Assembly: GCA_937880125.1 (NCBI GenBank)
Contig: CALFLU010000079.1
Span: 1 to 12,127 of the forward strand
Direction: 5' to 3'
Source of the DNA: an uncultured Eubacteriaceae bacterium
GTDB taxonomy: Bacteria > Bacillota > Clostridia > Eubacteriales > UBA1433
Length of the DNA: 12,127 nt
The notes beneath the pieces were generated by a model. That model was given only the letters and a program-made list of their open reading frames with translations. It had not been told where the DNA came from and made no database searches. Both the position numbers and the translations under genes were made by a program. This document shows, piece after piece, positions 6,622 through 12,127 of this stretch (within the stretch, counting starts at the first letter, position 1; each line of letters starts with the position of its first letter).

Positions 6622-9600
6622 TTACACCGTTTCGGTTTCTTGCGGATTTATCAACCGTGCTTTGCCACTTTGTCCGTCCTTTTTCTTTTTATCTTTGCTG
6701 AGCACTTCATACATCACCGGCACCACAAAGAGCGTTACCACCGTTCCGTAAAGCAATCCGCCAATGGTCACCACCGCCATGGGTTGCACCACTTCTGCGC
6801 CCATACCCAACCCCATTGCCATCGTAACCAAACCCAAGATCGTCGTCAGCGCCGTCATAAAAATCGGGCGCATACGCGTTTTGCCGCCCAGTATCAGCGC
6901 CTGCCGCTTGGGCATTCCCTGCGCCACAAGCTGATTGACGTAGTCGATAAAAACTATGCCGTTATTAACAATCACACCGGAAAGGATGATGAAACCGAGC
7001 ATGGCGATGACACTCAATTCCATATGTGCTGCCAAGAGCGCCAGTAATCCGCCCGTAAAAGCAAGCGGAATGGTAAACATCACAATAAAGGGCAGCAGCA
7101 GCGACTGAAACTGTGCCACCATAATCAGATAAATAAATATAATGGCAAGCGCCAGCATCAGTGCCAAATCGCGCATCGTATCTTGGATAATTTTATTTTC
7201 TCCCTGGATTTCGATGCTGTATCCTTCGGGTACGTCATATGCATCGATGATCTTTTGAAAGTCTGCGGCAATCAAGCCAATATTGTGTTTATCGTCTATA
7301 TTGGCACCGGCAACCATATAGCGTTGCTGGTTTTCGTGATACACCGACTGCGGACCCTGCGCCCTGTCAATTTGTGCCACCGCGGCAATATCGGTTTTTT
7401 CTCCCGTCGGCGCGGCAATTTCCACCCCGCCGATTTCCTCCCCTGTCATATCGGTTTTGTCACGTTGACTGACCGTCACCGAATATATCTTATTATCCAG
7501 CACCACACTGGTTGCTTCTTTTTCACTTCTGAGCTGATTTGACAAAGTGGCATAAATTTGCGCCACCGTCAGATTAAACTGTGCTGCACGATCCTTATTG
7601 ACAAGGACGCGAATTTCATTGACGGGCCGGCTCATACCATCAGAGACCTCAACGGTTCCTTCCATGCCACGCATCGCCTCAGCCATGTCTTGGGTAATTT
7701 TTTGAAGCACATCCAACTCTCGCCCTTTGACGATTACCTCAAGCCCTTCTCCGCCGAGCATGCTCACATCCATATTGGATGTGGTTACATTGATGGTGCA
7801 ATCCAAATCCTTCGTCTTTTCCAAAAGTTCAGCTTTAATCTCTTCGTTCGTTTTTTTCTTTTTTTCGTCTAAGACAATATAAAAAGTCATCGTCGTATTG
7901 TCGCTGCCGGCACTTTCAAAGTCATTGAGCTGCAGGGCGCCCACGGCACGCACCTCTTCAATTTGCATCATGCGCTGAGTTACGTCATCACTCATTGCCT
8001 TCAACGTCTCAAAAGAAGGCTGTTTAGCGTTCAAATGCATCGTGGCAGACATTTGCGGGGTGTCCGCTTTGGGTATAAACGCCGTGCCGATTCTGCTGAC
8101 ACCATAGGCACTGCCAAGTAGCAGCACCAAACTGGCAACGAGCACGACAGCCTTGCGCTGCAAGGCCGCACTCAGCAGTCTCTCATAAAAATCTTGAACT
8201 TTTTCATAATTTCGCTGCGCATTTTGCGGCTCTGCCTTTAGCATGGTCGAAGCCATGGCAGGCACCAGACTCAGCGCCACAATTAAACTTGCAATCAAAG
8301 AAAAGGCAATGGTCAGACCCATATCGCTGAACAATTCCTTTGAAAGTCCTTGGGTGAAGACAATGGGTAAAAACACACAAATGGTGGTAATCGTCGAAGC
8401 CGTAATGGCGCCCGCCACCTGCCTGCTGCCCTTAAGTGCCGCCTCTTTGATGCCCATGCCCTCACTGCGCAAGCGAAAAATATTTTCAATTACCACAATG
8501 GAGTTGTCCACCAACATACCTATTCCCAGCGCCAGACCTGCCAGCGAAATAATATTAAAGGTAATACCCGTAAAATACATCATTGACAGCGCAAAAATAA
8601 CACTGATGGGAATGGATATGGCAATAATTGCCGTGGTGCGCATCGAACGCAAAAACAGCATCAAAACCAACACCGCCAACACCGCCCCCATGAGCAGGTT
8701 ATTCAAGATGGCATCCACAATGATTTTGATGTAATCCCCCTGATCCATGAGGTTCGTGATATGAATGGCGCTGTTTTCTGTTTGCAGCTGATTCATTTTT
8801 TCGTTGATTCGATTGGCAACATCAGAGGTAGAATACATGCTCTGTTTTTGAAACACCAGCAACACGCCGTCTCTGCCGTTGATTTTGGCATAAATGGCTT
8901 GTGCATTGTCGGTAAAGGCAATATCGGCCACATCTTTTAAGCGCACATCTTGTGCCGAATCAATATTCGGTTTAAATAAAACAAGATTTTGCAGTTCCTC
9001 AAAGGTCTTGATTTTATCACCCACCTTCACAAGATAGCTTTGGTTGTCAGCGGAGTGAATATAGCCTGCGGGCATTGAAAAGTTTTGTGCCATCAAGTAA
9101 GAAGAAACCATGTCAGCCGTTATCATTGAGCCCAAATTTGCTGATGCATATGCTTGTGCTTTGGCGCTCTGCAGACTTTGTTTGCCTGCGGTAATTTCAT
9201 TTTGCGCCGCTGCTAATTTTTGTTCCGCCAATGTTTTTTGCTGCGCCAGCGTATTGAGCCCTGCATCGATTTGTGCCTGCTTGCTGTCTAACTGTCCCAA
9301 CCCGCCGTTTATTTGCTGCAATGCTTCCTGACTTTGTGCAATCTGTGTCTGAAGTGTTGTCAACTGCGCCAATGCCTGGGGTCTTGCTGTGCTGATTGCA
9401 GCAAGCAAAGTCTCGATTTGCGCCAGCCTGTCGGCTTGAGCAATCTCTTCGCCGTCCGCAATAATCTTTTCTCGTTCTGCCGTCAGCGCCGCTTCTTGCC
9501 TGTCCATCTCCTCCAGTGCCTGCGCTAACGTCCCTGCACTTATTTGCGCTATTTGCAACGCCGTATTTAGGCTTTGCTGTTGGCTTATAAGGTCTTGGCG

Positions 9601-10347
9601 CGCAGCAGTCAAGGCAGATTTACCCTCATCCAATGCTGCTGTTTGCTTGGCCATTTCATTTGCAAGCGCAGATTTTTGATTGTTCAGCGCAGCTTGTGCG
9701 CCGGTGAGTTGTGATGATGCTAAGGCCAGCTGCCCATCAATTTTCGCTAAAATATCGTCATTGATTTGGTCTATTTTTTGCTGGTTGATATCTACGTTGA
9801 TTTTTTCTTGAATCAACCCCGATGTTTCAATAGAGCCCACACCTTCCACACTTTCAAGGGGCGGCAATACCTTATCGGTTACAAATTGCGTCAACTCTGT
9901 TCCCGTCAGCCCTTCCACATCAACTGCTGATACCATAATGGGCAGCATATCCGGGTTGAGTTTGATGATAATGGGGGAAGTTATATTTTTTTCATCCCAA
10001 ATAGGCTGAATCATATCCAGCTTTTCATTCATCTCAATGGTCACAGAATCCATATTCGCCGCAGCATAAAATTCACAAATCACCAAAGAAGAGTTTTCTG
10101 AAGAGATGGATTTAATATTTTTGATGTTGCTCGTGGAAGAAATCGCCTTTTCAATCGGCCTTGTCACAATTTCTTCCACCTCTTCGGGGCTTGCTCCCGG
10201 ATAGGTGGTTGCAATGACCGCATAGGGCAAATTGATGTTGGGCAGCAAGTCTACATCGATCTTAAAATACGATACCGTACCCAAAATCAATATGAGAATG
10301 ACACCGACCAACACCGTATACGGTTTTTTGATGCTGAATTTTATCAT
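6622..10347 (-). CDS. RND-family efflux permease with long coiled-coil insert
   Basis: A 1241-aa inner-membrane transporter of the AcrB/SwrC (HAE) family, which exports substrates by proton antiport as a trimer. TM1 is at about residues 10-28, followed by the porter domain with PGASPEEVEE (50-59) and the VDLLPNINLP start. TM4 carries GIGMLVDNSIVVIENI with the proton-relay Asp614; the second Asp of AcrB is Asn615, common in this family. The second half repeats the layout (FIPKADTPQ, then GFIILSGVIVNNGIVFIDY). Usual family members have about 1020-1060 residues; the excess is a Gln/Ala/Leu-rich, Pro-poor stretch at about 195-405 predicted to form an antiparallel coiled coil inside the docking subdomain. 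Start ATG 10347 has AAGGA about 7 nt upstream. No gene for a membrane-fusion or outer-membrane partner is adjacent. The substrate is unknown. Confidence 0.93.
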   Translation of the reverse strand: MIKFSIKKPYTVLVGVILILILGTVSYFKIDVDLLPNINLPYAVIATTYPGASPEEVEEIVTRPIEKAISSTSNIKNIKSISSENSSLVICEFYAAANMDSVTIEMNEKLDMIQPIWDEKNITSPIIIKLNPDMLPIMVSAVDVEGLTGTELTQFVTDKVLPPLESVEGVGSIETSGLIQEKINVDINQQKIDQINDDILAKIDGQLALASSQLTGAQAALNNQKSALANEMAKQTAALDEGKSALTAARQDLISQQQSLNTALQIAQISAGTLAQALEEMDRQEAALTAEREKIIADGEEIAQADRLAQIETLLAAISTARPQALAQLTTLQTQIAQSQEALQQINGGLGQLDSKQAQIDAGLNTLAQQKTLAEQKLAAAQNEITAGKQSLQSAKAQAYASANLGSMITADMVSSYLMAQNFSMPAGYIHSADNQSYLVKVGDKIKTFEELQNLVLFKPNIDSAQDVRLKDVADIAFTDNAQAIYAKINGRDGVLLVFQKQSMYSTSDVANRINEKMNQLQTENSAIHITNLMDQGDYIKIIVDAILNNLLMGAVLAVLVLMLFLRSMRTTAIIAISIPISVIFALSMMYFTGITFNIISLAGLALGIGMLVDNSIVVIENIFRLRSEGMGIKEAALKGSRQVAGAITASTITTICVFLPIVFTQGLSKELFSDMGLTIAFSLIASLIVALSLVPAMASTMLKAEPQNAQRNYEKVQDFYERLLSAALQRKAVVLVASLVLLLGSAYGVSRIGTAFIPKADTPQMSATMHLNAKQPSFETLKAMSDDVTQRMMQIEEVRAVGALQLNDFESAGSDNTTMTFYIVLDEKKKKTNEEIKAELLEKTKDLDCTINVTTSNMDVSMLGGEGLEVIVKGRELDVLQKITQDMAEAMRGMEGTVEVSDGMSRPVNEIRVLVNKDRAAQFNLTVAQIYATLSNQLRSEKEATSVVLDNKIYSVTVSQRDKTDMTGEEIGGVEIAAPTGEKTDIAAVAQIDRAQGPQSVYHENQQRYMVAGANIDDKHNIGLIAADFQKIIDAYDVPEGYSIEIQGENKIIQDTMRDLALMLALAIIFIYLIMVAQFQSLLLPFIVMFTIPLAFTGGLLALLAAHMELSVIAMLGFIILSGVIVNNGIVFIDYVNQLVAQGMPKRQALILGGKTRMRPIFMTALTTILGLVTMAMGLGMGAEVVQPMAVVTIGGLLYGTVVTLFVVPVMYEVLSKDKKKKDGQSGKARLINPQETETV

Positions 10348-10405
10348 CTATATTTCCTTCGTTTTTGATAACGCCTTTATGTTCTTATTTTTGTCCGTAA
10401 GCCCT

Positions 10406-10411
10406 ATTATA
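10406..10411 (-). promoter_or_regulatory. -10 element for the RND permease gene
   Basis: On the minus strand GCAG-TATAAT-AGGG contains a perfect -10 hexamer; the -35 region is weak (TTGGCG at 19 nt, or GGCGTA at 17 nt). A start near 10398 would leave a leader of about 50 nt before ATG 10347. The remaining bases of the 228-nt interval between the RND and rubrerythrin genes hold the divergent rubrerythrin promoter and otherwise nothing I can identify. Confidence 0.5.
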
Positions 10412-10513
10412 CTGCATTTTTCATAAATTACGCCAAAATCCGACACTTGTAACAAGAAAAAATATTTTGCACACTTCTTTCGCCTTTTTCCTCTGCAATA
10501 TGAAATGGGCGAG

Positions 10514-10542
10514 TTGGATAAATTCGATAAATATGATATACT
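10514..10542 (+). promoter_or_regulatory. Sigma-A type promoter of rubrerythrin
   Basis: TTGGAT (10514-10519) and TATACT (10537-10542) are separated by exactly 17 bases, a good vegetative promoter. Transcription would begin near 10549, and AGAGAGGA about 8 nt before ATG 10576 is the ribosome binding site. The AT-rich sequence around and after the -10 (ACTAATAATAATATAT) faintly resembles a PerR-type operator, the usual regulator of rubrerythrin in anaerobic Firmicutes, but the match is too poor to call. Confidence 0.7.
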
Positions 10543-10575
10543 AATAATAATATATCGAAGAGAGAGGAATAAAGC

Positions 10576-11157
10576 ATGAAATTAAAAGGCAGTCAAACAG
10601 CTAAGAATCTGATGCAATCTTTTGCAGGCGAATCGCAGGCAAGAATGCGTTATACGTATTATGCATCTCAGGCAAAAAAAGACGGATATGTACAAATGTC
10701 CGATATTTTTACGGAAACGGCAGAGAACGAAAAAGAACATGCAAAACGCTTCTATAAGTTTCTTGTAGAAGAAATGGAAGACGAAATGGTGGAAATCACC
10801 GCCGAGTTCCCCGTCAACTTGCAAGACACCAAAGCCAACTTAAAGGCAGCTGCAGCAGGCGAACACGAAGAAACCAATCTTCTTTATCCGCAATTTGCCA
10901 AAGTTGCCGAAGAAGAAGGTTTTATTGCCATTGCCGAAGTTTTCAAACACATTGCAGCAGCAGAAGCTCGACACGAAACAAGATTTTTGAAACTTCTGGA
11001 AAACATTGAAAACGGCAAAGTATTCGAAAAAGATGCAGAAGTCGAATGGAAATGCGGCAACTGCGGCTATATTCAAAAGGGTAAAGCTGCACCGGCACTC
11101 TGCCCTGCCTGCGCCCACGAGCAAAAATATTTTGAAGTGTTTAAAGAAACCTATTAA
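10576..11157 (+). CDS. rbr: Rubrerythrin
   Basis: A 193-aa cytoplasmic non-haem iron protein that reduces hydrogen peroxide in anaerobes using electrons from rubredoxin or NAD(P)H-dependent partners. The N-terminal four-helix ferritin-like domain (about 1-145) has all expected diiron ligands: E19 in AGESQARMRY, E52 and H55 in ENEKEH, E96 and E99 in AGEHEE, and E130 with H133 in AEARHE. The C-terminal rubredoxin-like domain has CGNC (160-163) and CPAC (176-179) with the short 12-residue spacing typical of rubrerythrin. Length and domain order are normal. It is a single-gene unit with its own promoter and terminator, divergent from the RND permease. Its presence supports an anaerobic host exposed to occasional oxygen. 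Confidence 0.97.
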   Translation: MKLKGSQTAKNLMQSFAGESQARMRYTYYASQAKKDGYVQMSDIFTETAENEKEHAKRFYKFLVEEMEDEMVEITAEFPVNLQDTKANLKAAAAGEHEETNLLYPQFAKVAEEEGFIAIAEVFKHIAAAEARHETRFLKLLENIENGKVFEKDAEVEWKCGNCGYIQKGKAAPALCPACAHEQKYFEVFKETY

Positions 11158-11199
11158 TCAACATTCATCGGTAAATAAATTCTTTTTACATTGTCATCA

Positions 11200-11235
11200 A
11201 TAAAGCGGCAGGATAAAATTATCCTGCCGCTTTAT
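11200..11235. terminator. Bidirectional terminator between rbr and the hydrolase gene
   Basis: A perfect 17-bp inverted repeat (left arm 11200-11216, ATAAAGCGGCAGGATAA; right arm 11219-11235) with two central bases, in practice a 4-nt loop. The GC-rich core is flanked by A/T-rich ends that provide TTTAT on either strand. It lies 43 nt after rubrerythrin and 56 nt after the convergent hydrolase, so it can stop both transcripts. Confidence 0.8.
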
Positions 11236-11290
11236 ATAGCTTACTTTTACTGCTTGCTGTGTAGTCTTGCACTTTATCTCTTTTAGTAGA

Positions 11291-11845
11291 TCAGCGTGCA
11301 AACATCTCACAAAGTTCATCTACCGTGTACACTTTTGCATCATAGGTATTTTTCAAATATTCAATGCCTGAATTGTAGTCTTCTTCCGTGAAGCTGTCTG
11401 TGGCATCACTGGCAACCAGCACATTATAGCCCAACTGATAAGCGTCTGCTGCCGTATGGCGCACACACATATGCGTATGCAGCCCTGTCATAATCACCGT
11501 ATCGATTTTCAATTCCCTGAGCAACAAATCCAAATGCGTGTAGAAAAATCCGCTGTACCTTCTTTTGGGAACCACATAGTCCTTATCCGAAAGCGCCAAC
11601 TCGTCAATTACTTCCGCACCCTTCGTGCCCTCAATGGCATGATCTCCCCAAAACTTGCATTCGTGGTCAATGCCTTTTACATGGGCATCGTTGCTGAAAA
11701 TAACAACTACGCCGTGCTTTCTGGCTTCTTCCAACAGCTTCGCTGTCTTGTCAACAATTGCAAGACCTCTGTCACATTTCAATGCACCTGTCACAAAGTC
11801 ATTTAACATATCTACAACCAAAATTGCCGTTTTTTTATTTTCCAT
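11291..11845 (-). CDS. Isochorismatase-family cysteine hydrolase (nicotinamidase-like)
   Basis: A 184-aa cytoplasmic hydrolase of the isochorismatase fold. The catalytic triad is recognisable: D12 in AILVVDMLNDF, K94 in VPKRRYSGF and C127 in HTHMCVRHTA. The stretch NDAH (D53, H55) and GDHAIEGTKGAEV (H69) matches the DxH...H metal site and the following PxHxxxGTxGA segment of nicotinamidase/pyrazinamidase, so amide hydrolysis, perhaps nicotinamide to nicotinate, is more likely than vinyl-ether hydrolysis. The precise substrate cannot be fixed, since many family members act on other amides. ATG 11845 is preceded by GAGGAGG. The frame is open for 48 further codons upstream, but no start with a ribosome binding site exists there and the promoter lies inside that stretch. 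It appears monocistronic, converging on rbr. Confidence 0.9.
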   Translation of the reverse strand: MENKKTAILVVDMLNDFVTGALKCDRGLAIVDKTAKLLEEARKHGVVVIFSNDAHVKGIDHECKFWGDHAIEGTKGAEVIDELALSDKDYVVPKRRYSGFFYTHLDLLLRELKIDTVIMTGLHTHMCVRHTAADAYQLGYNVLVASDATDSFTEEDYNSGIEYLKNTYDAKVYTVDELCEMFAR

Positions 11846-11877
11846 ACTTTCCTCCTCAATACTGTTTAGTCCTTTAA

Positions 11878-11906
11878 AGCATATCGCAAAATACAGATAA
11901 TTGCAA
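11878..11906 (-). promoter_or_regulatory. Sigma-A type promoter of the hydrolase gene
   Basis: On the minus strand TTGCAA (11906-11901) and TATGCT (11883-11878) are separated by 17 bases. Transcription would begin near 11871, leaving a leader of about 25 nt with GAGGAGG before ATG 11845. Confidence 0.65.
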
Positions 11907-12007
11907 GTGAGCGTCGCCTTGTCTTGAGTCGTGGGCCGCAGCTTTTCTTTTCTGCAAGCGCCCCTGTGGCTTGTCGGGTTTTTCCTGCCCTAGCCGCAAA
12001 CGTTGGC
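11907..12007. other. GC-rich intergenic stretch with short inverted repeats, function unknown
   Basis: About 100 bases between the end of the right-edge gene and the hydrolase promoter are clearly richer in G+C (roughly 55%) than the other, AT-rich intergenic sequences here. Short complementary segments are visible, for example GCAG/CTGC around an A/G-rich loop (about 11937-11956) with GGG/CCC outside it, CAAGC/GCTTG, and AGCC/GGCT near 11992-12008. There is no U-tract and no riboswitch class that I recognise. It may be a 3' untranslated region, a structured RNA or a dispersed repeat. Confidence 0.35.
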
Positions 12008-12127
12008 TTAGGAAGGTGTTTTTTCTTTATCGCGCTGGGTATAAAATCTTCGAATATCGTCTTCAAGCAGTCCGTCAGATGCCAACACGGTTTCCAGTGC
12101 GGACAATTCCGCACTGGAAACCGTGTT
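12008..12127 (-). CDS. C-terminal end of an unidentified protein
   Basis: The last 39 codons of a minus-strand gene enter from the right edge and end at TAA 12008-12010. The sequence ALETVLASDGLLEDDIRR followed by FYTQRDKEKTPS has the look of a real protein tail (a charged amphipathic helix then a Lys-rich end), but I do not recognise the family. The first codons (12108-12127) lie in one arm of a perfect palindrome at the very end of the window, so those residues may be artefactual. The overlapping 82-codon frame at 11866-12114 is very rich in Arg/Lys/Ala, has no ribosome binding site and is not favoured. Confidence 0.5.
   Translation of the reverse strand, partial: NTVSSAELSALETVLASDGLLEDDIRRFYTQRDKEKTPS
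12084..12127. repeat. Perfect 20-bp inverted repeat at the window end
   Basis: AACACGGTTTCCAGTGCGGA (12084-12103) is followed by CAAT and then its exact reverse complement (12108-12127), which ends on the last base of the window. It lies inside an apparent coding tail and has no U-tract, so it does not look like a terminator. A fold-back at a contig end is the simplest explanation. Confidence 0.85.

Noticed and set aside
8243..8734. A 163-codon plus-strand frame opposite the RND permease
   Set aside because: The complement of membrane-segment codons gives a pseudo-hydrophobic frame; no ribosome binding site or promoter is present.
10525..10558. Possible PerR operator at the rubrerythrin promoter
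   Set aside because: The AT-rich sequence has only an imperfect dyad and several mismatches to the TTATAATNATTATAA pattern.
11846..11989. In-frame open extension of 48 codons upstream of the hydrolase
   Set aside because: It contains the promoter, lacks a start with a ribosome binding site, and the isochorismatase fold begins normally at ATG 11845.
11866..12114. An 82-codon minus-strand frame at the right end
   Set aside because: It is Arg/Lys/Ala-rich without a ribosome binding site and competes with a more protein-like tail in another frame; its start lies within the terminal palindrome.
1..12127. CRISPR array, tRNA, rRNA or insertion sequence
   Set aside because: I saw no regularly spaced repeats, cloverleaf sequence, rRNA motifs, transposase gene or target-site duplications in the window.

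Overview
The window looks like chromosomal DNA from a strict anaerobe, most likely a low-to-medium GC member of the Bacillota (Clostridia or Negativicutes). This rests on a Desulfovibrio-type molybdenum aldehyde oxidoreductase, a rubrerythrin, strong AGGAGG-type ribosome binding sites, AT-rich promoters, and an RND pump with a long coiled-coil insert of the kind seen in Firmicutes. The assignment to a phylum is inference.

Positions 1-6091 (minus strand) hold an aldehyde oxidoreductase locus. It starts with mop (6091 to 3368), a 907-aa molybdopterin cytosine dinucleotide / two [2Fe-2S] enzyme of the xanthine oxidase family. A hairpin follows, then a tightly packed set of accessory genes: a large GltD-like / dicluster / CCG-domain iron-sulfur protein (3282 to 1017, broken near 3142 by a frameshift), a 73-aa double-CxxC protein, a class I SAM methyltransferase, and the start of a C_GCAxxG_C_C-type protein that leaves the window at base 1. 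I recognise this order as the conserved set that NCBI names after Desulfovibrio vulgaris loci DVU_1555 to DVU_1557. The accessory proteins probably mature Mop or connect it to electron carriers, but their exact jobs are not established by the sequence.

Positions 6092-6621 contain a divergent 86-aa gene of unknown function (6181-6441) with a good extended -10 promoter, followed by two hairpins. Positions 6622-10347 (minus) encode a 1241-aa RND-family efflux permease with a coiled-coil insert of about 200 residues in the docking subdomain; no membrane-fusion or outer-membrane partner lies beside it. Divergent from it is rubrerythrin (10576-11157, plus), an oxidative-stress protein with diiron and rubredoxin centres, which ends at a near-perfect hairpin terminator shared with the convergent isochorismatase / nicotinamidase-like hydrolase (11845 to 11291).

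The right end holds the last 39 codons of an unidentified minus-strand gene, then a relatively GC-rich intergenic stretch. The window stops exactly at the end of a perfect 20-bp inverted repeat, which suggests a contig end or fold-back artefact. The most interesting points are the split dicluster protein with its degenerate flavin domain, the coiled-coil RND protein, the unknown 86-aa gene divergent from mop, and the terminal palindrome.
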